Program-made: the position numbers and the translations under genes
Origin: a bacterium
Lineage (GTDB): Bacteria > Bacteroidota > Bacteroidia > Cytophagales > Cyclobacteriaceae
DNA: 64,000 bases
Direction of reading: 5' to 3'
Assembly (NCBI GenBank): GCA_024743255.1
Contig: JANSWY010000013.1
Coordinates: 1-64,000 of the forward strand
Part shown: positions 54,366 through 64,000 of the stretch, piece by piece
Layout: every line of letters begins with the position of its first letter
How positions within the stretch are numbered: the first letter of the stretch is position 1
Notes under the pieces: generated by a model
What the model saw: the letters and a program-made list of their open reading frames with translations, nothing else
What the model was told of the DNA's origin: nothing
The model's database searches: none

Positions 54366-54450
54366 TATCTTTGTCCCTGATCACCGCCCGGTGATCAAAG
54401 ACAGATGGTTGATGAATAGAAAAGCAAGCTACTTTGGCTTGCTTTTTTTA
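54366..54450 (+). ncRNA. Possible small RNA with terminator
   Basis: A -7-like TATCTTTG (54366-54373) is followed by a hairpin TGATCACC/GGTGATCA (54378-54397). A terminator of AAAGCAAGC (54422-54430) with GCTTGCTTT (54438-54446) and a T run comes next. No gene lies upstream that this terminator could serve. A transcript of about 70 bases is suggested. The -33 part is not visible. Confidence 0.4.
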
Positions 54451-54528
54451 TTTCTGAGCAATTTGAATCCAGTTATATCGGATCTAGTGTTATATATTGG
54501 TCATATTCATCAGTCAAATCCATTCAAA

Positions 54529-54560
54529 TTTGGATATAATAAATTAGGATCATACTTTTG
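54529..54560 (+). promoter_or_regulatory. Promoter of the LTD-RHS operon
   Basis: TTTG (54529-54532) and TACTTTTG (54553-54560) are 20 bases apart, an excellent match to the Bacteroidota promoter consensus. The start codon follows after 50 bases. Confidence 0.65.
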
Positions 54561-54610
54561 AAGTCCTCCAGCTATCTCGATTTATATTCATTACCAATAT
54601 TATTCAGACC

Positions 54611-55945
54611 ATGAAAATCACACCGAAAACCTTTTTTGCTTTAGCAATGCTATTGGCATCATTAAAGTTATTTAGTCAATCCCCTCAACCAGGAGACATT
54701 GTTATTTCAGAAATAATGTACAAAAACTATGGACAGGGTTATGTTGAACTCTATAATACTACAAACACTTCGTTCACTTTTGATGCTAACATTGTGGCAG
54801 GAACAAGTTCAAATTATGTCTTAAATTTAGGTACTATCACGATTCCAGGAAAATCATTTTTTGTTGCTTCAAGAGGCTTAAGTATTCAAACTGATGCTAC
54901 AGCTACTTCTAATAATTTTATGGAAAGAGGGCTAGACTATGAAAGTTTTGTCCTTAATGATGATTCATCAAGTCCGTGGATACAGTTGTCAAAAGCTGAA
55001 TCTTTTGGAATGACTGGAACAACGTCAAACCAGGGAAAATCTTTAGAGTTGATTAATGTTAAATCATACTCTGGTTCCCAACCGGGTGAGTTTACCGGTA
55101 CTGATTATCAGTTCTCTACTCTTGCATGGGCAGAAGGAGATGGTTCACCATATTCACTAGGTAGTACAACTGATCCTCTAACAACAATAAGTATTAATCC
55201 GACAAGTTTACAAGTAAGTGAAAGCGCCTTTACTACGTCATTGACATTACAAATTTTGGATCCTGACCTGAATAATGACATGACAGTAGATCTTTCATTA
55301 ACTTCAGGAGATTCAAGTCAAATTGGAAACTTTGAGTCTACGATTCTTCAAATCCCGGCTGGATCAACTTCATTTACTTATGATTTGCATTTCTTCGATA
55401 ACAACTTTGTAAACGAAGATAGAAATTTCATTTTCGAAATATCAAATCCGACTGGTGGGTATGGTACTTCAATTACTCAAGACAAATTCTATTTAACAAT
55501 AACTGACGATGACCTTAATTATGTTGGGTTCAACGATGGTTGGCTGTCACCAAATGGTACCCAACAAGGTATATACATTGATACAGTAACAACAAAAGTT
55601 GGAATAGGTACTTCAATAATGCCAGGTCAGTATTTACTATTCGTTAAACAAGGCATTAGAGCAGAAAGGTTGCGCGTAGATGTAGCTGATGACAATGGTT
55701 GGGCAGACTATGTTTTTGAAAAAGGTTATGACCTGATGAGTTTAAGCGATTTGAAAGCATTTGTGAAAAGAGAGAAGCACTTACCTGAAATTCCAACTAC
55801 TAAGGACGTAAATCAAGATGGAATAGATGTTGCCGAAATGAATGCATTGCTCTTGAAAAAAATTGAAGAGTTAACATTGTATTTAATACAACAAGATAGT
55901 GAGATAAAGGACCTTAAGAAACAGGTGCAAAAGCTTAAAAAATAG
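54611..55945 (+). CDS. Secreted protein with lamin-tail and Calx-beta-like domains, RHS partner
   Basis: The 444-residue product has a signal peptide (ALAMLLASLKLFSQ). A lamin-tail (LTD) domain follows from about 27 to 185 (PGDIVISEIMYKNYGQGYVELYN, SLELINVKSYS, FSTLAWAEGDGSPYSLG). A Calx-beta-like region (about 190-300) has SINPTSLQVSESAF and FVNEDRNFIFEISNPTGG. The end has the tail-fibre-like block VGIGT, then GYDLMSLSDLKAFVKREKHLPEIPTTKDVNQDGIDVAEMN and a terminal coiled coil (LLLKKIEELTLYLIQQDSEIKDLKKQ). That closing block is widespread in Bacteroidota beside RHS genes. It shares an operon with the RHS gene, 27 bases ahead of it. Confidence 0.82.
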   Translation: MKITPKTFFALAMLLASLKLFSQSPQPGDIVISEIMYKNYGQGYVELYNTTNTSFTFDANIVAGTSSNYVLNLGTITIPGKSFFVASRGLSIQTDATATSNNFMERGLDYESFVLNDDSSSPWIQLSKAESFGMTGTTSNQGKSLELINVKSYSGSQPGEFTGTDYQFSTLAWAEGDGSPYSLGSTTDPLTTISINPTSLQVSESAFTTSLTLQILDPDLNNDMTVDLSLTSGDSSQIGNFESTILQIPAGSTSFTYDLHFFDNNFVNEDRNFIFEISNPTGGYGTSITQDKFYLTITDDDLNYVGFNDGWLSPNGTQQGIYIDTVTTKVGIGTSIMPGQYLLFVKQGIRAERLRVDVADDNGWADYVFEKGYDLMSLSDLKAFVKREKHLPEIPTTKDVNQDGIDVAEMNALLLKKIEELTLYLIQQDSEIKDLKKQVQKLKK

Positions 55946-55972
55946 ATTCAACCAACTGAAAGTCTTTAGTTT

Positions 55973-58900
55973 ATGAAAAGTATTCTAAGTTATTGCATGA
56001 TATGCTGCCTTATATTGTCAGCATCACTAGATTCTTCGTTTGCACAATCAAACGATAACGCTCAAAACAACCCTGGTACTACCTCTTCGAATTTTACTTC
56101 CGTATCAAACTATTTAAACATTTCCAGTGGAAAGGTTAGCTATAGTGTTCCCATTAGTGATAAGTTTGGAATTGGATTATCCTATTCCACAAATGCTGTG
56201 GCTGGGGTGGACGAACCTAATAGTACAGTTAGTACGGGACTAGTAGGAATTGGATGGTCCTTTAATATACCTAAGATAGTTGTTGACCATAAAAATACAG
56301 GTACTAGGATAGATGATGAATTCTATCTAGTTGAAGCTGGAGGTCTTAATCAATTATATTGTATCGATAAGACTGCAGAGTATAATGAATTCGTTGGGAG
56401 TGGTGTTTCTAACACAAGGATATACTACTATTTTCAAGATGAAAGGTGGGATCTCATAAGAGATGATGGAACAATATATTCATATGGTGGGAAAAGTAAT
56501 GAATGCAATTCCATCGTAAATTGGATTAAGTGGGGAAATTGGATGGGAGATAGTCCAGTAGTTGAGGATCAAAATGGTAATATAGTTCAAGAGCACCTAG
56601 CAATTTCTTGGTATTTAAGTGAAGTGAAAAGTGTATTTAATAACACTGTTGAATATCGGTATAAGCAAGATCTCGAACAGGTGTGTAATTCTAATTCCTC
56701 AGATCCGAGGTACTCTTGTAATGATGCCCTCTCGTACACAAAAGGTATATACTTATCTGAAATTCTTAATGAGGGAGAAAGAATGTTGTTCAATTATTCT
56801 ATGAAGGATACAATTGAATATTTCGATAGAAATACCAGCCAACCTGAACCGGATGCTTATCAAGAATGGATCTTAAAAGAGTATTTAGAGTCAATTGAGA
56901 CTTACAATAAGCATGATAACCTAATAGGCAGACAGCAATTTTTGTATGACTCATTAAATGAAACTGGATATAGGAAGAGAATTTTGACAGGTATTCAAAA
57001 TATTGACCACAATGGAGACCAAGATTATCCAATGACTTTTGAATACTATAATAGTGGAGGAAAAAAAGGTTACTTAGAAAAAATCAAATACCCTACAGGG
57101 AAAACTGTTTCATATGAGTATGATTCAATCGAAATAGCAGTAAATGAATCCCAAATATCAACAATTCTATCCTCTCCGGGTGAATTTTACTCACAGCCAT
57201 TATATAAAATATTCGATAATTACATGATTGTTTCTTGGAGAAATGTTCATGTAAGCAGTACAAATGATGTAATTGTAGATTTATATGAATGGGACTCAAA
57301 ATGGAATAAACTTGGGAGCATTACATCATTTGACAATGTTTTGTCTAATGGTAATAGTGATCAGATAGTTTATGAGGATTTTAAGATCTTAACGCAAGAT
57401 GGTTTTTTCGGAATTTTACATCGTGAAAATTTAAAAGTTTTCGCTAAGAACCATAACCAAACGTCAAGTTGGGATTTAGTAGTAAATAAAACCTTACCAT
57501 GGGGTTACAAGCAAGGCCCATATGAATTAATGGCAGGTGACAAATACATTGCTGTTGGAGATAAAGATGGTGATGTTTATATCTACACTGAAGGAAGATG
57601 GCAAGAGGAGTATATATCGAGTCCTGAGAATTCGGATGATTATTATTTTGATTATCAACATAACTTTTTTGTTAGTAATTCTGAGAATCAATTGTTTAAC
57701 TTTTATCTCATTGATGAGGCTAAGCATTGGTCTGTACAAACTAAGGAGTTAGATGTTGACGGTCAACCAATATGTACTTCTAACGGGTGTTATTACACAC
57801 AGCATAATACTGGTAACCAACTTTTGATGAAATGGAATGAGTCATTTGATTTAGACTCCTTAAAAGTTTGCACAGTTCCGAATAATCCATCAGGAACGGC
57901 TCTAACTGCTGTTCGGGGTATTAACAACCTTATTACTTTGGAAGAAACACAAATTCAAATTCAACCATATGCTGTTGGAGCACTTGTTGATTATTATGAT
58001 ACAACATATGTCTGGAATTGGGACTCTAGCTACAAACATTGGCTAGATCATAAACCCAAAAGATTTTACCGGAGGGTTGTTAAGAAGGGAGAGGAGCCTG
58101 GTTGGACTGAAGAGGTTATAACTAAGCACCAAAGAGTAATAACAGTTACTAGATATTCTCAAAATCAACAAACTGCTTATAAATATGTGTCTTTTGACGC
58201 CAATACACAGTCTTGGACAGAAATTCATTTACAAGGAAGCGATATTGAGCCTATTAACGATGAAACACTTAATATCGGAACAAATGAAACCTTTATTGCT
58301 AACTCTAAAGTCTATTACTTCACTGGTAATGATGATATATCAGTCATAGGAGATCTTTGGGATATTTTACAGGATGAGGCAATTGCAGCAGGTATAAATT
58401 CTTTCACAGACTTTCAATTTGATACTAAGACTTCTTACGCGGGAGATGGCTATTATGTACTATATTCTTCATTTACTGAGACGTCCTATGTACTATTTGT
58501 TGATAAGGAGGGGTTGAAAAAGAAAGTGTCTCTACCAGGTGTCAAAACTGCATGGAATGGAACAAGCGGGGGATATTTTTTGGCGCATTCCTCGAACCAG
58601 TCTTTGTCTGATGCTACTAGTCTGTTGATTTATGATATCAATGATTACGATATAAAAGCAAGTATTCTGGATTGTCCAGTGAAACGAATTACATACAATG
58701 ATGGATTTCAGGAGCAACATACTAGATTTGATTATGATATAAATAATCCAATTCTGACAGGGTCTCCGCAATATAGCAGAGTCACTGTTTCCAATGAAGG
58801 AGCATCCCCTGATGGAGCTACGAGATATGGAAGCACTGAATATCAATTCTACAATGGTAATAATAAGTATTCATTCCCTTATCAGGTTAATCAACTTAAT

Positions 58901-61900
58901 GGGGGTGATGCTGCGAACCTTCCAATTTTTAAAGGTACTCCCATTAGAACTATAGTCAGAAATAATATGGGTGATACTGTCAGCCTTTCAGAAACTTCTT
59001 ATAAAACCTTTAAGCGTGAATATTTTTGTAATGGAGGAATGAAGATCGGAGAAGGTATTGCAACTAAACCTGTAGCAGAAGTTATTTTTGAAAATGGTAT
59101 CTGGAGCAAGACTTACTCCAATTATTTAGATGATACTCGGTTGTCTGAAACAATATCATTTAGTACAAGTGCAGAAGGTGATTCATTACTGTATAAAGTA
59201 TCATATATATATTCTGACAGTATTTATAGTGGTATGTACGACCTAAATATTACTAGTACACCTATTCAAACTACAACTGCTGTTTACTATCCTGTTTTAG
59301 ATAGTACTGTAATAACCGACATACAAGCTACCAAGTGGAAAGACTGGGGTTCAAATATGTGGGCTCCATATGAGAAATGGACATGGCTGGGGAATCATGA
59401 CGAAAGTACATTTTCTTCATGGGGCCAATTTGAGGAACCTTCAGGGTTATGGCAACAAGATTATCATGTGGATGCAGTAGATAGTAAAGGTCAGATATTG
59501 CAATCAACAAGCAATTCAGGTGTAGTTACCTCTAAAGTATATAAAGATAACATGGAAGTTGCATCCTATTTAAATGCTAGTTTGGAGGATGTGTTTTTCG
59601 ATAACTTCGACCATCTGGATGGAAACGACATTGATTCAACTTGGATTCATAGTAATCACATCTCAATCACATCGGAAGGGAAATTAATTTTGAGTTCAAT
59701 GGGCAATTCTAATTTTTGTACAATTCCATATGATGCATCTTCCAATTTCATTATGGAATTTGAGGGTAGATTGGAAAAAGGAAATAGTGGGAGTTCTTGG
59801 GGTGGAGTTCAAATTTTGAAAGAGAATAGTCTTGATAACTATGCCCAGTCTGGATATACGCTAAGGTATTATCCGGATGGAAACATTGATATTTATTCAG
59901 CCATTGATGGTGTGGTGGCATCTACATCAACTGAATTGGAATTTGAGGATTGGCATCATTTCATAATTTCGTTCTCAGACAATACTTTGCAATTATTCAT
60001 CGATGGCCAGAAATACTTGGCTTGCAATTCAAATTCCTCGTTGGGCTTATTGGCTGGATTCACAGGAAATGATATTGATTTATATTTAGATAATGTTAAT
60101 ATCTACCCAAGTCAGGCAGTTTCCATGTCAATTGGCTACCACCCGAAATATGGAATGATGACCTCACAGACGAAAGCCAATGGTGTGACTGAATATTATC
60201 TTTATGACAATGAACTTGATCCAATTGGACAATTAAATAGCTCCAGAAAGCCAAATAACACATATTATTATAGTGCATCCGTTGACTATAACAATGGTGT
60301 GTTTCTAAGCTCTAGTCCGGATAAGTCTATCTCAACTGAGATAATGGGTTCTGAGGGGTTTTTTGATGATTTTTCCTTCAATAGACCTCAATGGAGTAAC
60401 TTAAATGCAGGTAGCTGTAATAATTGGAGTATAGAAGATGGGGGCTTGCAATTTCATAGAAATACCAGTCAATGTGCTTCTAATGAACTTAAGAATTATA
60501 AATCGAAAATCAATATTCAAGATCGTGTTGCAATTAGATTTGATGTTAGAGCCAACTTGAGCTCAGTAAACCCTATTCTTGGAATTGCTATAGGAGACGC
60601 TAACTGGGATGGAGAAAATTTAGGATCAGGATATGATTTGAAACTTAATTTGCAAGTTGAAGATAGTTGGGTAAACTATCTTTTGGTAGCGAACTACGAA
60701 ACTGATAGCTACAACCTATTTAAGAACGGGCAAATCATATCAGAGAAATTGCCCTTAGATTTTTTAGGTGAAGAGTTTTTCCAAGTCACTTTTTATGATG
60801 AAACTTCGGGTGACAACTCTAGCTTTACAGTTGACAATTTCTTTGTCTACGACAACTTCATTTCGGAAGCGGTGTATCTCGATACGGAAGGAAAAACTAG
60901 GCAAGTTCAGAAAGAAGATGGCGGAGGAGATGTTATAGTGGGTCAACCAATTTATGACGAACTTGGAAGAGATGTAATCACAACAAGACCTACAAAATTT
61001 GAAGGAATTGATAATCAGTGTTATTTATGCTACAAACCCAATTTTGCAATATATGATTGGACAAATCATTCTCTTTCTGGTGAAATAGTTACTCAGAATC
61101 CTCTTGATAGTGGTTATTCATATACTCGTAAAGTATTTGATAATTCACCTCAATCTCAAATCATTGAAGAATCAATAAGATTTGGTAAACAAAATCGAAT
61201 TGGTAGCGAGTTTTCTACTAAGTACAAAGTTGGTGCGGTTTCAGAATTTCCTGAATTAATAAACGAATTTGGGTCTAACAATTATCTTGCTACCTCGGTA
61301 ACCTTGTTAGACTCACTTACCAAATTTCAAGTTTCTGATTTAAAAGGAAACGTTATAATGACCAAGATGGGTAAAGTGTCTACTGGTAGTTTATTTGCAT
61401 CAGCAAACCCTTCAGATCAATATCTTACGACTACATATAAATATGATGTTAAAGGAAATTTGATCGAAGAGGTTCCTCCATCATATCATTCATCAACAGT
61501 TTCCCAACAAGTGAACAAAAATGAGTTAATCACCACCAATCGGTTTGATCACGAAGGGAATTTGTGTGGTTCTAAAAGTTGTGATAGTGGAACATTGACA
61601 AATATTTTTGACTCATCAGGGAAACTGCGGTTTGTTTTAGATGATGCAGGATTGGTCGGTGAAGATTTCTTTGAATTAGGTGTTTGCAAACAACAGTATA
61701 TTTCCTATTATAAATACGATACATTTGGGAACACCGTTGAAACGGGTTTTTATCCTCATACATGGGACGAAGAATTCCTTAGGGTCCAGGCTGAAATACC
61801 AGACTGGCCTAATTCATCTAACTTGAACGTAACTTTACTCCAAAACTTTGATGGTGATGATATTGTGGGTTTTGAAAGTTTGCAGTCAGCAGTGACATCT

Positions 61901-64000
61901 GAAATAAGCTTTACAGGAGACCACAGCTTAAAGGTAATTGACCAGTCCTTGGAGTTCTATTTGCCAATAAACATTGAATCTAGTATAGAATTATCTTCTA
62001 TGGTTGCTGGTACCGGATCAGGTACTATTGAAATATATTACCTTACCTCAGATTCATCATTCATAAATAATTATGAAATCAAGTCGATTGATGCTGGCAA
62101 TGGATGGAGTGAAATTGCATTTGATCCATTAATTGCCTCTAATAATGGTGTTTTGAGAGTAGTTCTTAAGAGCATATCCGGGCCTGTTTATTTTGATGAA
62201 ATTCGAGTAGACTACAACACTTTGTACCCTCTTGAAACTTGGTATCAGCGCCATTCATATTATGGGCTTGACGGTAATTATTATGAAAGGGGATTATTAA
62301 AAGAAACGATTACCAATAATGGTTTTGGTGATGAGGAAGACTTAACTATTTCGAAATTTAGATATGATGATCGAGGAAATGTGATTGCAAAGTCTCAAAA
62401 AATTGGAAGTGAGCAAATAAACTTTACCACCATACATTACGAGTACAATAACTCAAATATGTTAACCAGAACATATATAACCGATGATGCCAATTGGAAT
62501 GAATTATATTACTTGGATCAGGACAGTAGCGTTCTGACACAAGAAACTGTTCAATATGTGGCAGATAAAGCCATCATTGCTACGGATGGTTTCGAAATCA
62601 CTTCAGGAGCAACAGTGGACTTGATTCCAGATGGTAATGGAGAACCGGTTCCATTAGAGTATTTACCAAATATTACATACCATTATGATGATGTTGGAAG
62701 GTTAACAAGCATCGGTAATGATAGTATTCAGAACTATTATGTCACTTATACATATGATAAACATGGTAATATCAGTACTGAGAGTTTAAATCAATCTACA
62801 ATTCAGTCAGATTTTCAATATGATCATTTGGGAAGGTTGAATCATATCTACTATCATAATTATTTCAGTGAGGATATTAGCTACAACTCCCGCGAACTAA
62901 TAAGTAGTACCAGTTACGTTATTAACCAAGCTTTGGCTTCAAAAACACCATATTCGAGCGATGAAAATTTTAGGCATGAGTACGTTTATGATGAAATAGG
63001 ACGTTTAATTAGCGTTTGGTCAGACTTAGGTATTGAATATCAGTTGCAAGCAGATTATGATGCTAATGGAAATTTTGTGAGTAGCTCTTCTAACAATGTA
63101 CCAAAGTCATTCAAATACTACCCAGGCACGAACAGAGTTCAAAATGTCTCTGGTGATAACTCAAATACATTTGAATATGATTCCAAAGGTAATATTGTTA
63201 ATAACTATGTTAAGGGTTTGAGTATTTCTTATAATAAGACAACTAATTTGACTACTCAACTCAAAACAGATTCATTGGATGTTAGGTTTAAATATGGTTC
63301 CAATAAGACCAAGGTTTTAAGAAAATCGTCGGATGGCGGAAGAACTAGTTATTTAAATGATTTGGACGGATCAACGCTCTTGGAGAAATATAATAGTTGG
63401 TCTCAGAAACACTCAAAATTTGTAGTAACTGGTCCGAATGGTATTGTTGCAATTGTTATTGATGGGAACCCATTTTTCTATTTAAGAGATCATTTAGGCT
63501 CGCCATTAGCAATTGTGGATTCAAATGGTGAACCTGTTCTAATAATGTACTATGGTCCTCATGGACACACTAATGAAAAATATATTGTAGCTGATGCATC
63601 ATCAAATTTCAGTGCACAATATTCAGGTAAAGAAAATGAGAAATTTCTGGGGCTATATAATTATGGTTCTAGGATGTATGACCCAGATATAGGCTTGTTC
63701 TATTCCGTAGATCCGCAAGGGCAGTTTGATTCTCCATACATGGCAATGGGAGGAAATCCGATAATAATGGTTGATCCAGATGGGGAATTTGCAGTACTGT
63801 TAGGTCTTGGGATTGGGTTGGTAACAGGCTATTTTGGAGGGAAAGCAGCAGGTTTAAAAGGTATAAATCTTTTGGGTTACGTTCTAGCAAGTGGGATAAT
63901 TGGAGGATTGTCAGGGTATGTCGGAAAATATGTTGGAGTAAAATTACTGGCTAAATCCATTAGCGGAATTTATGTTGGTGCAGCTGCAGGTTCCTCCGCT
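55973..64000 (+). CDS. Giant YD/RHS-repeat surface protein, probable polymorphic toxin (3' end cut by window)
   Basis: One open frame runs from the ATG at 55973 to the last base, giving 2676 residues without a stop. It has a signal peptide (ILSYCMICCLILSASLDSSFAQ) and the N-terminal SYSVPISDKFGIGLSYST region. YD/RHS repeats follow (TTYKYDVKGNLIEE, TYTYDKHGNIS, EYVYDEIGRLISVWSD). Two laminin-G-like inserts lie at about 1205-1385 and 1460-1625 (DDFSFNRPQWSNL; FDNFDHLDGND). The RHS core ends with YGSRMYDPDIGLFYSVDP and GGNPIIMVDPDGEF. After that starts a Gly/Ala-rich hydrophobic segment, the variable C-terminal tip. In RHS toxins this tip is the effector. Its activity cannot be told because the gene is cut. 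It follows the LTD gene by 27 bases. Confidence 0.9.
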   Translation, partial: MKSILSYCMICCLILSASLDSSFAQSNDNAQNNPGTTSSNFTSVSNYLNISSGKVSYSVPISDKFGIGLSYSTNAVAGVDEPNSTVSTGLVGIGWSFNIPKIVVDHKNTGTRIDDEFYLVEAGGLNQLYCIDKTAEYNEFVGSGVSNTRIYYYFQDERWDLIRDDGTIYSYGGKSNECNSIVNWIKWGNWMGDSPVVEDQNGNIVQEHLAISWYLSEVKSVFNNTVEYRYKQDLEQVCNSNSSDPRYSCNDALSYTKGIYLSEILNEGERMLFNYSMKDTIEYFDRNTSQPEPDAYQEWILKEYLESIETYNKHDNLIGRQQFLYDSLNETGYRKRILTGIQNIDHNGDQDYPMTFEYYNSGGKKGYLEKIKYPTGKTVSYEYDSIEIAVNESQISTILSSPGEFYSQPLYKIFDNYMIVSWRNVHVSSTNDVIVDLYEWDSKWNKLGSITSFDNVLSNGNSDQIVYEDFKILTQDGFFGILHRENLKVFAKNHNQTSSWDLVVNKTLPWGYKQGPYELMAGDKYIAVGDKDGDVYIYTEGRWQEEYISSPENSDDYYFDYQHNFFVSNSENQLFNFYLIDEAKHWSVQTKELDVDGQPICTSNGCYYTQHNTGNQLLMKWNESFDLDSLKVCTVPNNPSGTALTAVRGINNLITLEETQIQIQPYAVGALVDYYDTTYVWNWDSSYKHWLDHKPKRFYRRVVKKGEEPGWTEEVITKHQRVITVTRYSQNQQTAYKYVSFDANTQSWTEIHLQGSDIEPINDETLNIGTNETFIANSKVYYFTGNDDISVIGDLWDILQDEAIAAGINSFTDFQFDTKTSYAGDGYYVLYSSFTETSYVLFVDKEGLKKKVSLPGVKTAWNGTSGGYFLAHSSNQSLSDATSLLIYDINDYDIKASILDCPVKRITYNDGFQEQHTRFDYDINNPILTGSPQYSRVTVSNEGASPDGATRYGSTEYQFYNGNNKYSFPYQVNQLNGGDAANLPIFKGTPIRTIVRNNMGDTVSLSETSYKTFKREYFCNGGMKIGEGIATKPVAEVIFENGIWSKTYSNYLDDTRLSETISFSTSAEGDSLLYKVSYIYSDSIYSGMYDLNITSTPIQTTTAVYYPVLDSTVITDIQATKWKDWGSNMWAPYEKWTWLGNHDESTFSSWGQFEEPSGLWQQDYHVDAVDSKGQILQSTSNSGVVTSKVYKDNMEVASYLNASLEDVFFDNFDHLDGNDIDSTWIHSNHISITSEGKLILSSMGNSNFCTIPYDASSNFIMEFEGRLEKGNSGSSWGGVQILKENSLDNYAQSGYTLRYYPDGNIDIYSAIDGVVASTSTELEFEDWHHFIISFSDNTLQLFIDGQKYLACNSNSSLGLLAGFTGNDIDLYLDNVNIYPSQAVSMSIGYHPKYGMMTSQTKANGVTEYYLYDNELDPIGQLNSSRKPNNTYYYSASVDYNNGVFLSSSPDKSISTEIMGSEGFFDDFSFNRPQWSNLNAGSCNNWSIEDGGLQFHRNTSQCASNELKNYKSKINIQDRVAIRFDVRANLSSVNPILGIAIGDANWDGENLGSGYDLKLNLQVEDSWVNYLLVANYETDSYNLFKNGQIISEKLPLDFLGEEFFQVTFYDETSGDNSSFTVDNFFVYDNFISEAVYLDTEGKTRQVQKEDGGGDVIVGQPIYDELGRDVITTRPTKFEGIDNQCYLCYKPNFAIYDWTNHSLSGEIVTQNPLDSGYSYTRKVFDNSPQSQIIEESIRFGKQNRIGSEFSTKYKVGAVSEFPELINEFGSNNYLATSVTLLDSLTKFQVSDLKGNVIMTKMGKVSTGSLFASANPSDQYLTTTYKYDVKGNLIEEVPPSYHSSTVSQQVNKNELITTNRFDHEGNLCGSKSCDSGTLTNIFDSSGKLRFVLDDAGLVGEDFFELGVCKQQYISYYKYDTFGNTVETGFYPHTWDEEFLRVQAEIPDWPNSSNLNVTLLQNFDGDDIVGFESLQSAVTSEISFTGDHSLKVIDQSLEFYLPINIESSIELSSMVAGTGSGTIEIYYLTSDSSFINNYEIKSIDAGNGWSEIAFDPLIASNNGVLRVVLKSISGPVYFDEIRVDYNTLYPLETWYQRHSYYGLDGNYYERGLLKETITNNGFGDEEDLTISKFRYDDRGNVIAKSQKIGSEQINFTTIHYEYNNSNMLTRTYITDDANWNELYYLDQDSSVLTQETVQYVADKAIIATDGFEITSGATVDLIPDGNGEPVPLEYLPNITYHYDDVGRLTSIGNDSIQNYYVTYTYDKHGNISTESLNQSTIQSDFQYDHLGRLNHIYYHNYFSEDISYNSRELISSTSYVINQALASKTPYSSDENFRHEYVYDEIGRLISVWSDLGIEYQLQADYDANGNFVSSSSNNVPKSFKYYPGTNRVQNVSGDNSNTFEYDSKGNIVNNYVKGLSISYNKTTNLTTQLKTDSLDVRFKYGSNKTKVLRKSSDGGRTSYLNDLDGSTLLEKYNSWSQKHSKFVVTGPNGIVAIVIDGNPFFYLRDHLGSPLAIVDSNGEPVLIMYYGPHGHTNEKYIVADASSNFSAQYSGKENEKFLGLYNYGSRMYDPDIGLFYSVDPQGQFDSPYMAMGGNPIIMVDPDGEFAVLLGLGIGLVTGYFGGKAAGLKGINLLGYVLASGIIGGLSGYVGKYVGVKLLAKSISGIYVGAAAGSSA

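Noticed and set aside
56587-63890. Reverse-strand open frames of 60-104 codons inside the RHS gene
   Set aside because: They are shadows of the continuous forward frame starting at 55973, which has signal peptide and RHS motifs throughout.

Overview
The window reads as chromosomal DNA of a marine-type member of the Bacteroidota, most likely order Cytophagales. The basis is AT-rich sequence, promoters of the Bacteroidota type (TTTG about 20 bases before TAnnTTTG), few Shine-Dalgarno sites, an ECF sigma/FecR/TonB receptor set, a LytTR two-component pair, a GldN-like protein, and menaquinone genes. No species can be named from the sequence alone.

Layout. 1-2431: suf genes (sufC partial, sufB) and an Lrp/AsnC regulator. 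2540-7720: an unusual accessory stretch. Two copies of a transcription unit for a tRNA-like RNA, each followed by a 3'-half copy with a rebuilt T arm, bracket a cassette of a DUF1493 acyl-carrier-like gene, a PadR regulator and an FtsX-type permease. Short palindromic repeats and two opposed 21-base minisatellite arrays lie alongside. 7971-18647: housekeeping genes (fadD, DUF3298/DUF4163 lipoprotein, DUF3078 protein, MscS channel, queA, menC, sirtuin, menA, universal stress protein, SUI1/YciH). 18690-26817: histidine biosynthesis with a His-rich leader peptide (hisG-hisD-hisC ... hisB). It is interrupted by an opposed four-gene cassette (carbamoyltransferase, SGNH hydrolase, DUF5989, SxtJ) that resembles the sxtI/J/K group of saxitoxin clusters. 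27022-37242: a TPR-HTH regulator, a five-FAS1 lipoprotein, a LytS/LytTR pair, a CHASE-like histidine kinase and a two-part GldN-like protein. 37329-42189: an ECF sigma, FecR, STN-TonB receptor and DUF4249 operon. 42251-46085: an AraC regulator, an S41 peptidase, a beta-barrel protein and a small SiaC/DUF1987-like protein. 46132-52095: two more PadR-permease modules back to back. 52196-54054: a MATE transporter and a small membrane protein. 54156-64000: a tRNA 3' fragment (possible attachment site), a possible small RNA, and a two-gene operon of an LTD/Calx-beta surface protein and a giant YD/RHS-repeat protein cut by the window end.

How they fit together. The his genes are set up for control by His-codon translation of a near-leaderless peptide, while hisB has gained its own promoter-like site behind the inserted cassette. 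The three PadR-permease pairs share one architecture: overlapping stop/start, and an N-terminal prefix domain with a G-D-[LM] motif on a MacB/FtsX permease that lacks an ATPase. They look like paralogous, self-regulated efflux or stress modules. The RHS gene and its small secreted neighbour look like a surface polymorphic-toxin locus.

The most unusual material is the pair of tRNA-like RNAs at 2587-2738 and 6972-7120. Both keep a leucine-type D arm, a 7-base anticodon loop and a standard T arm and acceptor. Both also carry an 80-base variable region whose long hairpin is kept through different sequence, and a downstream linker that is identical at four sites.
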